Source of the DNA: Aldrovandia affinis
Taxonomy: Eukaryota > Chordata > Actinopteri > Notacanthiformes > Halosauridae
Direction: 5' to 3'
DNA: 64,000 bases
NCBI GenBank assembly: GCA_029706075.1
Contig: JAINUG010000305.1
Coordinates: forward strand, 1 to 64,000
A program made the position numbers and the translations under genes. Below, in pieces: positions 34,201 to 45,170 of the stretch (position 1 is the first letter of the stretch; each line of letters begins with the position of its first letter). The notes beneath the pieces were generated by a model. That model searched no databases and was not told where the DNA came from. It worked only from the letters and a program-made list of their open reading frames with translations.

Positions 34201-35350
34201 GAAAAGTAATGAGATGAGTATAATTGGTAGCACAGCACAATGTATTCCGACATCGCTATCCATTGGACAGGGCTCCACAGCGGATTACCCATGTATATTA
34301 CTCCAGAAATTGCTGCAGGATTTATGTAGCCATCTAATTGAAAAAAGCTAAGATAATAATATTTATTCAAACAAACCACCAAGCCATCTTGGTGGTCAAG
34401 GAAAAATGCAAATCAGTGGGGAAAAAATCTGAACTCTTGTGTTGTCCTTTCTGAGTTTAACAGCAGTTAAATAAATATTTTTCTGCATGGAATTTGATGA
34501 GTTCTCCTGGAATGACCCTACCATTACAAAAGTGAAACATTGCCCTTTTTTATATTTTTATAAAAGCTGTACACCATCATGATTGACACATCTATTACAA
34601 TAAAGAAAATCTGTTATGATGTGTGTTCTGTAGTAAAACCGAGTGGTGTACACTGAATAAATACAGTCTCTTTGAACTGTGAAGTAGGAAAAACACAGTT
34701 ATTCACCACAGTTATTCACCATGAGTGACAGGTTGTTTCTTCACGCAAAATAGATTTGGGGTTTAAAATTCAATTAAGAGGCCTTATCATAGGGGTGTGG
34801 CGAGGGTGGGTCATTTTTGACCCTGTGGACACAGGGAGTATACATAATATGAAGAATACACACGGGTTAATTAATCTTCATTCAAATCAGCCCTATGCTC
34901 ACAAGGTCTAGACATCCAAGAAACTGGAAAATGTGTGGCCAGTTTCCAAAGAAACAAAATAATCTGTTTGCTTGTCATTGCCATTTCAACCCTGCAAGAC
35001 AATGTATCATATACTCACAAAATAAAGGAAGCTTAGATCAAATAATGTAAATCATTTATGAATGTAATTTTATACCTGATGTATGCAGTCTTATAACAGT
35101 TAAGAAATATTGTATTTGTTGTCCTCTTTTAGCTTCAATATTTGGGTGTATAATGAATAACAATCCATGCAAGGAGTGTGGCCCAAACCCACTGTTGCCA
35201 ATTTAGGACTCCCCTAACAACTCCCCCAAAGAGCACCTAGCGACAAGTTTACCTACTTTTAGAGACTTTTAAACAACTTTTGAAACATGACTAGGAGATT
35301 TCAGGTGGTTGAGCCACAAAGCTGCAGTCATCACTCACTGTACATGTATA
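31285..35350. other. long stretch without recognised genes
   Basis: Contains a CCCACC run (31366-31383), a short CA repeat (32894-32912), a POU-type octamer ATGCAAAT at 33135-33142 and an AT-palindromic tract (33340-33410). Near 31888, CCCTAACCCTAACCC-like sequence is only two units. No frame carries a known motif. Confidence 0.45.
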
Positions 35351-35515
35351 ATATAATTTATGCCATTTACCAGACGCTTTTATCCAAAGCAACTCACAGT
35401 AGTGAAGGCATACATTTTTCAGTATATGTGGTCCCAATGGGGATTGAACCCACAACCTAAGCGTTGCCAACGCCATGTTCTACCTACTGAGACACACAGA
35501 ACCACATGTTCCCTG
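35351..35515 (-). mobile_element. tRNA-derived SINE with variant L2 tail
   Basis: On the minus strand: GTAGAACATGGCGTTGGCAA (A-box region), GGGTTCAATCCCC (B box), then a short body and the tail GTTGCTTTGGATAAAAGCG with GGTAAATGGC. The hairpin is GCTTT-GGATA-AAAGC (35376-35390), a paired change from the GCTCT/AGAGC form of the other copies. Confidence 0.8.
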
Positions 35516-35787
35516 ACGCACAATTGATTTCTCTCACACCCACATGGTCTCATGGTCTACACCCTGCATAACTCCTCCTGGGGAGGGGGGGATGGTACTT
35601 TGTTACTAAACTGCCTAGTTTGTCAGACACCAATACAGTAGTTAGACAACTAAATATGTCAATAAGGCTGTGTGCAGTGCCAGAATAAAGAAACACATAA
35701 CAACTTAGCCAGCTGTACTAACTGCATACTAACTAGGCAACAGTTGATTTGGTGTTTTTTGCTGTTCCAGTACCTGTGTTTGATTTA

Positions 35788-35950
35788 CATTTACATTTAC
35801 ATTTACATTTAAGCATTTAGCAGATGCTCTTATCCAGAGCGACTTACAAGATGTGCATTTATACATGGTAAGATCAATCACTGTTCAAGAGATCAGTGTA
35901 GTAGTACAGACATCATTGTTGGCAGTTGCATACCATACCTGTAACACTGG
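35788..35950 (-). mobile_element. L2/UnaL2-like LINE 3' end
   Basis: Reverse complement of the same 3' UTR: tail of TTTACA repeats at the left, the stem-loop at 35826-35840, and CATACCTGTAACACTGGGA at the right. Confidence 0.85.
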
Positions 35951-36225
35951 GAAATCACAGGGATTTGATTGCATTGTCCCTCCCAAATATACCAACACAT
36001 CTTCACCTGGCTGTTAATATCTCACTGACAAGTAACAATTACTTATTTAAAAAGGTCCAAAATCAAGTTGCATTAAACAATGTAAATATTCACACTGTCT
36101 ATAAGCTTAAGAAGAAAGAAAAACTGCAAACACAAAACCACATATGTTCAATATGTTACAATTACAACCAGGGTTGATATAGCTTATAGGCAAATGTGTC
36201 ATGTAGTTATATAGCAATGGGTTCA

Positions 36226-36405
36226 CTAAAATGGCTGGCTTGTTTTTTTATAATTTCTCTGGTTAATATCGCAGCAAAATATTCATAAACAGTTTGTCAA
36301 ATTCAGCGATCACCAAAATGAATTAAACAATTTGGTTTATGTCTCAAAAACAGCACTTGTATCATAAGCCAGCGTTAAGGACACATGTTTATTAAGTTCA
36401 GGCCT
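36226..36405. mobile_element. hairpin MITE, copy 1 (diverged)
   Basis: Shares CAGCGATCACCAAAATGAAT and the flanking AGTTTGTCAAATT with the copy at 59909. Its right end reads TTCAGGCCTGGG, matching the inverse of the family's left end. The left border is inferred from weak similarity. Confidence 0.45.
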
Positions 36406-37203
36406 GGGTCTAAGTTAAACAGCCTTTTGTTTATGTGATGTAAAAACTAAACCCTTGCAGAGAACAGTTGGCACATGGTTTCTGAATATCCGACTTATAT
36501 TTGTCATGAATTCATGTCACTTTCCATGTCATGGGATTGCCCAATGACTGAGAAAGGGCATTTTACAAGTGTGAAACCTCATTGTTCTCAATCCCTCTTA
36601 AATGTAGACTGCAACAAGCACACCAGAGTGCAATACACAAAAATATTGTGGCTGTGTCTTCTTCTCCAGAGGAAAACATCAATCCTGCTTCTTCAATAAG
36701 GCTGTTGAACCCATACTGTATGTCAGCTGTTTTGTACAAAATCGCAGCATCAGCAGTGCAATCACTTTTAAAACAAAGTCATAAAACTCTTGAAGTTTTA
36801 TGAATTCGCTGATGCACCAAAGCAGCCCTGTGTGTAGGGAGATCTCCCATCACAACGATGACTTGTTTCTGTTCATCCTGCTCGCTTTCTAATGTAAATG
36901 CCTAACAGCATTTGAAGCTGTTTTTTTTGTTAGTTTTTTAAAATAATACTTCCATTCCTTCTGTTCCTTCAAAGCTTATCAAACTCGCTAATGGTAAAAG
37001 GATTGTCCCTTAAAAAATGTAGCCGTCTCTGCCATAAAAGATAGGCAGTCAGGGCTGGACCGTTGCAGGAATGTAGTCGCTTCTTTGTGACTGTTTAATT
37101 TTTCTTAAATTCACGTTCTAGGCATTAGTTTGGTATATGCTACATTAGTTTGGTATACACTGTATATTGCTACAGGAGCAAAAAAAAACCTACAAGAAAG
37201 AAT
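36406..37203. other. no gene recognised
   Basis: Unassigned AT-rich sequence. Confidence 0.5.
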
Positions 37204-37325
37204 CACATCAGGTGATGGATAGCATAGCGGTCTAATGCACCGTATCCTGGCTGGCGGACTCGTGTGGGGACCGTATATTAAAATAAATACAGGGTGTAAT
37301 TGGCTACCAAATTGGGAGAAAAAAA
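37204..37325 (+). mobile_element. SINE (GGGAGAAAAA-tail family), internally deleted
   Basis: Has the head GGTGATGGATAGCATAGCGG-TCTAATGCACC and the tail GTGTAATTGGCTACCAAATT-GGGAGAAAA, but the ~260-bp middle is reduced to a short GGCTGGCGGACTCGTGTGGG segment. Confidence 0.8.
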
Positions 37326-38097
37326 CCCGGAAAAAAATCGTAATCAAATTTTAGGAAAAAAAAAGAAAAGAAAGGATCACATCTAAGATAAATTTGAGAG
37401 AAGCTGCATGTCTTTGTTAACTTCACATCGTGCTTCAGTCACGTGCATCCCATTCCATCATCATTCCAACTTCACAAGTCAACTCCATGCTGTAAAAATA
37501 TCAATGTCAATATCATCGACTCGATTAGCTTCTGAACCACTCTTCCCCCAGTGCTGGTCTCAAGGAGAAACCACCTTTTGTTTCACTGAACTTAAACCCA
37601 GTGTGCTTTAATTTCAAGACTCCTCCCCACCCAGCCCATCCCCAGAGAAGCTTGCCTAACATTGCATGAAGAGATTTATCCTGAGAGAACCATGGTTTCC
37701 TTTTTAAAATAACATTTCTATTTCTTCAAGTCAACTCTCTAGAGGACTTTGGTTTACTGTATATGCAGTATATTGCACCAAACGATTTTTGGTGTTGGTA
37801 AATGGTGGGGAATATAATTAATAATTAAACATGTATATTAATTAATATTATTAATATTATATTATATATACCTACTAATTTTCCTGAGAAATAAAGAAAA
37901 AATATGAAGTATTGAAGTGAGGTATTAACATGCAGTAAGAGATTGTTGTGGGTGGGCAATATGTTTTTCCAGCAAACAATTGGAACAGCGAACTCTCTCT
38001 CTTTAATCAAGAGACCTTGATGTATTTTTGAGTGATACTGTGGATATTCCCATGTGAGAAAAGAGGGCAGGGCTGTACATCATAACATCATATATCA
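37326..38097. other. no gene recognised
   Basis: AT-rich, including a TAATATTAT-type run at 37815-37875. Confidence 0.5.
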
Positions 38098-38190
38098 CAT
38101 CCATGATGTGTATATCATTTTGTAAGTCGCTCTGGATAAGAACGTCTACTAAATTCCTAAAATGTAAAATGTAAATATAATGTAAAATGC
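38098..38190 (+). mobile_element. L2-like LINE/SINE tail
   Basis: GTAAGTCGCTCTGGATAAGA at 38122 followed by ACGTCTACTAAATTCC and TGTAAA repeats. One stem base has changed (AGAAC for AGAGC), so the hairpin is weakened. Confidence 0.8.
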
Positions 38191-38354
38191 ATCACATATC
38201 GTCATGAGGACTCTTGCTCAGCCAATCAAAAAGGAGGTGATTCTCATGAAAGCCGAAAGCAGATTTCATCCGAGCTTTGCTTGCTTTGCTCTCAAAGTGA
38301 ACTGGAACAGGTGAACTGGTGAGAAATTATATTATAAAAAAAATATATATTTCT

Positions 38355-38706
38355 TGTTTATGCTTTTATTCCCCATTTTTCTCCCTATTTTTAGTTACCA
38401 ATTATTCCCTCTCTTTTTCATGTCAATTATCCCACCCCTCGTATGAGAGGTCGCTGCTGTAGTCCTGAGACTGGTAGTGAGCGCTGCACCACCTCCACCG
38501 TGTTGGCACCTGCCACAGTCACCATAACACACAGGACCACTCCTATACGCAGCGAGCTTGTATCAGCTTCCCTCTCCCCACCCTGGGGCGGACAGCCAAT
38601 TGCTGGCACTCCCAGCAAGAGCCGAACTGGTGCGACCTGGTGGAATTGAACCCCGGTCGCAGTGGGCAGCGTTGGACGTTCTTACCGATACACCAGCCGG
38701 GAGGCC
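38355..38706 (-). mobile_element. tRNA-derived SINE, related subfamily
   Basis: On the minus strand: head CTGGTGTATCGGTAAGAACG, B box GGTTCAATTCC (38642-38652), a body with CCGCCCCAGGGTGGGGAGAG, and a tail with TAATTGGTAACTAAAAATAG-GGAGAAAAATGGGG. The layout matches the copies at 48339 and 58561 but the head differs. Confidence 0.75.
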
Positions 38707-41086
38707 GAGAAATTATATTCTAATGCTACCCCACCTGTCTTTGTTCATCAGTAAAATGTCACAGGAAGAGTTATTATATCTCCGGGTCCTGCAAATCTAT
38801 GAAGACAAAGGGGAGATTATAAATACCACCAATTATCTCACACTGCTATTTATTTCAAAGATATGTCATACAAATTAATTATTAATGCACACAACAGCAC
38901 ATCAGCAAAACATAGAAGAATGACCCAGCTTGACAACATAAACCAAAACAACACAGTAAAATAAACACTACAGACACAACATGAGTAAAACAGTGTAGTA
39001 TCTCAAAATATGTCTGAGTGTACTGTATGTAAGCACAACTGTACATCATGCAGCATTTGGGTTGTCTCTGATCATTCCATAACAGTTATTTGAACTGTGT
39101 GTTCTCCTCAAGGATGCGCTCCTGCTTTTAAACGGCTGATTTGTTACAAGCAGCCTGCGGTTCACGTGGGGTCACCGCGACTCACTGTTCAATGAGTAAA
39201 TGGATGTAACCATGCGGCGAAAACTGCAATTATCTCCCAGTGTGTGTGGAGAGAGATGGCGGTGGTGTGAGACCGGATACTGGTGAAAGCGCTGCTTCAT
39301 GTAACGGGAGTGTAATTTTCCAAAACTGAGTAATTGGACTGAAGGGCTGTTCAGATGACAGAGCACCCTCATCTGCCCACGGAGGGGGCCGCCCACTCCC
39401 TGCCCCCTGACTTTGGGCCCGGCCGACGCCCCGCGCACAGTGGCTGTTGCCATGGCAGCACGGAGGGTGTCACTTCACCAAGGAGTGCTCTTTAGATGGG
39501 CCTCCGCACCTCGGCCGTGACACTCTCTGTGAAGCCAAACTTTCCAAGCTGAGCTAGAAGCTCGGTTCTCGGGTTTGAACAGGTACAACGAAATATCGGA
39601 TTAAGGGGAATCTTCTCCAAAGAAAACAATGTGTGGGAAGAACACTTGCTCATTGTTTTGACAGGAACGCTTCATAATCCTTTCAATCAGGTGCGCGCCG
39701 CAATTGTTGGATAAACAGAAGCACATCGTATCACATCTTGAAGTAAAACCAATCAGGTGTTCCGAGTCCCCGTAGTGTCTGTGCTGTTATATATATCCCA
39801 CACGTGGATGATCCACATTTGCTACCCTCTCGATCAGCCCTGCGGGTGCTCTCCTCACTGAACGTTTCATCTTCAAAGAATCCAACAGAGCAAAACAGAA
39901 GTAAAATAGTCTGATTCTCAGAACGCGCGAGGATTCTAATTCTGGCTTTGTCTCGCCATTTATGCTTATCTTCATACTGTAATGATCTTCACGGTTCTGA
40001 TCATCGATCAATCCTCTGTCGGATTCTTCCTCTTTTCCCTCTGAAAAACTGCACAATCAATGAAGCATCTATATGTTGAACATATATAAGACAATTGAAC
40101 ATATATACCTGGTTAGCCCTTCATCTTTAAGCAGATGTGCTCTTATGCAATCCCTCTTGTGTTTCAAATTGGGTCCTTTTTAGATGATAGATTGGTGAAG
40201 TGAATCACCAGTTTTGTGTATCTGCAGGCATACCTACAGACTGTGCAGCCAAAAATACACCGATCCATTGCAAGAACAGAAGATGAATCTCATCCAGTGA
40301 AATTAAAAGGATATGTAACATATTCCACTGTATAATTATCATATGATCTATTTCTCAGTTTTTTATTGGCAGGATATATGCATACATTTGTTTTCTCTAT
40401 TTATTAAATTCTATTTAGTTCAGATTTTTTTTTCTCTCCCACAACCCCACACTGGCAACCCAGTGTGCTTGTAGAAAATGTTTGTCTTTCAAGTAAAAGA
40501 GTGAAATCTTTCTGACAGAAAACGCTCACAAGTGACTTTCGGCGGCATTGCAAAGGCAGTCAATCACTCCCCGTCAATGGTAAGAGTCTTTAATCTCAGA
40601 AACCAACAGAAGAAGGGCCCACAGGCAGACGTCAGACAGCACCTTGCCACCTTCCAGCTGCTTGACATGCAGTCGCTGAGCAGTATGCTACGCGACGCTG
40701 TGTTTTCTGGAAAGTTCTTGTCAAATAATTATTTTGCTCATGTATAATTCAACGCACATTTCGGCAAGCTTCATGACCAATCACACAAAAGATGTTTCTC
40801 TCAGAAAACTCTGACAGTCCATGTAATTACACAGCCTGTGTAATTATGAACAGCACCTTCCATATTTGTACTGCTTCATCGGGGCACAAAATAAATATTT
40901 AACAAATTAATTTAATAGGCAGGTTTGAATTCAATCAGCATCCATTTGACTCTTTGACACATCTGAATTAAACACAAGTGTTTTTTTAGTTTTTCCCCCA
41001 AGCAGTTTTTCTAAAGTCTTTACAAAGTGACCTTACCAAACTGTGAAGAAAAAGCGAACAATTTTTTATTCTAAATTATGTGAAGG
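38707..41086. other. gene-free stretch
   Basis: No transposon end or motif-bearing frame recognised, apart from the candidate regulatory block listed. Confidence 0.45.
39100..39490. promoter_or_regulatory. candidate conserved non-coding element
   Basis: Complex, GC-richer, non-repetitive sequence in an AT-rich setting (GCAATTATCTCCCAGTGTGT, GAGTAATTGGACTGAAGGGC). The 93-residue minus frame through it has no known domain. Confidence 0.25.
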
Positions 41087-41170
41087 GTTTTTAACCGTTT
41101 TTAATGTGGTTTTTATTTTATTTTATTTATTGTAATGGGAATTACCTGGTTGAATAAAATTTAAATAACA
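41087..41170 (+). repeat. dispersed retroelement tail
   Basis: GGGAATTACCTGGTTGAATA followed by AAATTTAAATAA after a TTTTA run; a 3' end widely dispersed in fish. The parent element was not identified. Confidence 0.45.
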
Positions 41171-41430
41171 GAAAAAATAGAGAAATTAGTCCTGTTCTTC
41201 CTCAGAGCCTCCCAGTCTTTCATTGTGAACTTCATTAAGGAGGCCCTCCAGGGGCCAGGAGCGTTTTATGGAGGATCACTAGATGGATCATCTTCAGCTA
41301 GGCTATATATTGGGGGGGACATTTTGACCAAGCTATCACCATACCATGAGAGTACTGCTCAAATGAAGCAATAGGTACTGAGTGCATGCATCAAAATTAC
41401 CACACCAACTTATTGTAATTGTGTACTCAT

Positions 41431-41632
41431 TGGCCTAGGTTCAATCAACATTTGTCTTCAATGTCAATTTATACATAAATTCAAGGTTACATGTTTTTAT
41501 ATAAAGGAACAGTTTGGCAAACTCAGTGATCACATAATTTCACACATAAATTAACATTTAAATTTGTAAGGGGTTTGTAAGGGGGAATTATTATTATTTG
41601 TTTTAAATCAAAAATTGATTGAATCCAGGGCA
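41431..41632. mobile_element. hairpin MITE, copy 2
   Basis: Left end GGCCTAGGTTCAATCAACAT, right end TTGATTGAATCCAGGGC (its near-inverse), about 202 bp. The inside carries AGTTTGGCAAACTCAGTGAT-CAC, matching the centre of the copy at 59909. Confidence 0.7.
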
Positions 41633-42911
41633 TAATCTCTAGGGGTGGGAAAGAAGGCTAATCTATTTCTGGATTTCATGTCAACTGTTGCTCTTAATTA
41701 TTTTAGTAGCCCAATCTTTTACATGGTCTGACATTTTGGCTAAATTTCTTTATAAGCTCATGAATGACAGCTAATGAAAGTTATTGTGTCCCTATGTGAA
41801 ATGTTTTACTGTGCTCTAATGTAATATTTACTGTAGTCTAAACTGACACTGGTGTATACAGCTAGTTGAGTTAAGTCAAAACAACCTGCACACACACTGG
41901 CCTTCCAGGAAGGGAGTTGCCCACCCCTGCTCTAATCCTTTGTGGCCTTTTTACACGGTTCATGTTATAAAGCCCCAAGCTATTTTTAAATCTCTTAAAA
42001 ACATGCATGTTGCTCTTTAAATCCATCAGTTGCTAAATGATAGTTGCTAACTGGTTCATCCTCCCGCCCGCACCCCCCCTCCCTCCACACCCCACCCCCC
42101 TCCACCCCCCACCCCAAAGCAGTGAAAAGGATCTTTTATGCTGTGAGGTTGTTAATCTTTTGAATTAATATCATGCTTAGGAAGTCCATTATCGAAAACT
42201 GTACCTTGTTCAAAGTGTTGAATTATGAATGCGAAATGTGTCTGTGTGATTATGTAAGGTAACTAGTTTATATTCATCTTGCAGGGCTGGGGAATAAAAG
42301 CTGCCTCAGTTGGATGTGGAGGATTGAGGGTTTATAAACCATGAAATGGGTGGGGCGGCCATGTGCTGTCACTGACACATTCTGTCATGGTCTCATGTCA
42401 AATCCAGGACTATATCATGATTCATGAATTAGAATGACTCCTAGAGTAAAACTGATTATTTGTTTAATCAAATGCCCGTGTATAATATATGGACACAAGC
42501 CTGGATCTAGAACATGTTTAACCCTCTCATTAATTTAAACATAATATAATTCACACAGCTTAATTCCACATGAACTATTCCGGGGTTATTTCTCTTGGAT
42601 TAAAAGCATAAATATGTGTAGGTGTTGTCTTTGCAACATCTCTACCTGAAATATGTTATTCACTTTTTTATAGAAGATTGTAGTATGATGACAACAGATC
42701 TTTGTGGAACATTAAAATGTAAAGTTCTGCTCTCATGTTGACACATTTTACGCTCAATTTACCATTTTAATCATTGCCTCACATTCAAGTAATGTATATG
42801 GGAATTGAAGTGAAAATGTGTGAATTACACATGATACCATGTGTCATTGATCCAATCTAAGTTTAATGGAAAACAATCTTGCACTTTTTGTAGTTTTAAA
42901 AGTTCATATAC
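41633..42911. other. no gene recognised
   Basis: Unassigned sequence. It includes a strongly C-rich tract at 42060-42118. Confidence 0.5.
42060..42118. repeat. C-rich, G-quadruplex-capable tract
   Basis: Repeated runs of four to seven C (CACCCCCCCTCCCTCC, CACCCCACCCCCCTCC, ACCCCCCACCCC), so the minus strand has many G runs. Confidence 0.8.
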
Positions 42912-42984
42912 CAAAATATATATTAATTACACTTTAAGATAAGTGGACCCCACTTATCTTAAAGTGTAATTAATATATATTTTG
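42912..42984. repeat. perfect 35-bp palindrome at CR1 junction
   Basis: Arms 42912-42946 and 42950-42984 are exact reverse complements with a 3-base spacer (ACC). The right arm runs directly into the truncated CR1-like LINE. Confidence 0.95.
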
Positions 42985-43240
42985 CAGAACAAGAGGCCAC
43001 AGGTGGAAATTAGTTAAAGGCAAATTCCGCACAGATATTAGGAAGTTTTTCTTTACACAGAGAGTTGTCAATGCCTGGAACAGCTTGCCAGGTCGGGTAG
43101 TAGAGGCAGAAACGCTTGGGCTATTCAAGTCCAGGCTAGATGTAGTACTAGATACTCTTTAGATTAGGACATGATGAGCTTAGATGGGCCGAACGGCCCC
43201 TTCTCATCATTATGCATTCTTATGTTCTTATGTTCTTATA
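42985..43240 (+). mobile_element. CR1-like LINE 3' end
   Basis: An intact 57-codon frame (42989-43162) encodes the C-terminus: TRGHRWKLVKGKFRTDIRKF, FFTQRVVNAWNSLPGRVVEA and ETLGLFKSRLD, ending TAG. This is the typical CR1-clade end. The 3' UTR holds GATGGGCCGAACGGCCCCTT, itself a GGCCGAACGGCC hairpin, and ends in ATTCTTATG/TTCTTATG units, the usual CR1 tail form. Confidence 0.9.
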
Positions 43241-43509
43241 TAGAACACAGTGACTAGAATTTCAGCTTGACTTTGGACTTTTGTTCACTTAAAATGAGCA
43301 CCCCCAGCCATTTACTTTTATTTTGAACTGCTTTGAATTTCATACTTTATTTATTAAGTGGGACTGGCAGAACCTGTTTACTTTGATCACCAATATGTAA
43401 GAATGCTTTCTAGTCACCAGGATGTTGTTTAATTCTGTACTCGTGGAGGATGCACCTGTGAACCTGGAGCTAATTTTGTGGGGCCAAGTGTTCTGCATTT
43501 CCATAACTA

Positions 43510-44066
43510 CAGGTGACTGGAAAATAAAGGAAACACCAATATAATGTGTCTTAATTGGGTGTTGAGCCACTACAAGCCTCCAGACAAGTTTCAATGCACA
43601 TTGACATAGATTCGACAAGTATCAGGAACTCTATTGGAGAAATTAAACACCATTCTTCAATGAGAAATTCCATTGTTTGGTGTTTTGTTGGTGGTGGAAA
43701 ACGTTGTCTCAGGTGCCGATCCAGAATCTCCCATAGGTGTTCAATTGGGTTGAGATCTGGTGACTGAAAAGGTAACGGCATATGGTTTACATTGTTTTCA
43801 TGCTCATCAAACCATTCAGTGACCACTCATGCCCTGTGGATGGGGGCATTGTCATACTGGAAGAGACCACTCCCATCAGGATAGAAATGCTTCACCATAG
43901 GATGATAGCGATCACTCAGAATACGTTTTTATGTATTGGCATTTATCTTGCCATCTAAGGGGTTCAGTGGATCTAAAAAATGCCAGGAAAATGCACCCTA
44001 CACCATAACAGAGCCGCCAGAATACTTAATTTCTTCAAGTGTTTCCTTTATTTTGGCAGTTACCTC
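43510..44066 (-). mobile_element. internally deleted Tc1-like element
   Basis: Bounded by CAGGTGACTGGAAAATAAAG and its inverse TTTATTTTGGCAGTTACCTC, with TA at the left border (43508-43509). About 557 bp remain. On the minus strand the C-terminal DDE half is readable: PLPFQSPDLNPIEHLWEILD, and VTEWFDEHENN downstream. The N-terminal half present in the copy at 10232 is deleted. Confidence 0.85.
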
Positions 44067-44463
44067 AAACATTCAAATTATATCAGGCCAAATATCTTCA
44101 GTGCATAGCTGCAGGTATGACTAATACAGATTACCTTAACTGAGGCTTATAGGGGAAATCAAGCACTGTCAAAGGATTCTGTATACAAATATAAAACTAA
44201 TAATATAATCTTGATGACAAATGTGATCTAAGCATTCCAGTTGAATATGGAAAATTTGAATGAATCCAGGCAGTTTTACTTAATTTTGAATGAATGACTG
44301 ATTTGACTCGTTACCATTAAGGGAACATGATTAACTTAATTAAGAATAAACATCAGATCCTGATCCAAGCCAATCCAAGCCTATAATAGGCGTGGCCACC
44401 ATGCCAGGTGATGAATGGGTAGACAACACATAAGTGCTCAGATGGGCAAATGGCCATTTTATT

Positions 44464-45170
44464 CCCCCCTTTGATTGCAGTCAAAAACTAACAGTCATTT
44501 AAGCAGTTCAAGTCCAGTGAATAACCTGAAATGGTACAAAGGTAAGCGGACCATCCCGCTTCCTCCTCCGTGTTTGACAGTTGGTGTCCCACACTGAGGA
44601 ACCATCCTTTCGCCTACTCGAAGGCGTACAAAAACCTTAAAAAATGTCAAGATTTCAAATTTTGATTCATTGGTCCATAAGACCTTCTTCCAGTCTTCAG
44701 TAGTCCACTGGCAGTGCTTCATGGCCCAGGCAAGCCTCTTTTTCTTATTTTGCCATCTTAGCAATGGCTTTCTTACTGCCACTCGATCTGTCAAACCTGC
44801 AGCTCGAAGTCTTCTCTTCACAGTTGATTCTGAGACTTCCTTACTAAGACCAGTGTTAAGCTGTGCTTGAAGCTGTTGTCCTGTGAGCCGCCTATCACGC
44901 AAGCTGTTGTTGTGGCTTTGGGTCTGCCAGACCTCTTCCTGTCAGAGTTTCCTTCAGTTTCCAAGTGCCTTTTGATGGTGTAGAAAACTACTCACTGCCA
45001 AAAAATGTACATTCTTTTTCAGTTTTTGGTAACATAAACTTTTTTTTTTTTACCTCTGGCAGTTTATCGCTTACCTTTGTACCATTTCATATTATTCACT
45101 GGACTTGAACTGCTTAAATGTCAGTGTAAACTGGAAAATGGGGGTGTTCTAAAACTTTTGATCGGTAGTG
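44464..45170 (-). mobile_element. Tc1-like element, second family, deleted
   Basis: Long inverted arms: AAGCAGTTCAAGTCCAGTGA with AATGGTACAAAGGTAAGCG at 44500-44548, and their inverse at 45068-45118. The outer right end reads TTTTGATCGGTAGTG. The minus frame (44902-44640) gives MRDRRLTGQQLQAQLN, TVKRRLRAAGL and KVLWTNESKFEI. The usual W-S-D-E-S has N in place of the first catalytic D. The second half of the catalytic domain is absent. 44067-44463 holds nothing recognised. Confidence 0.8.
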
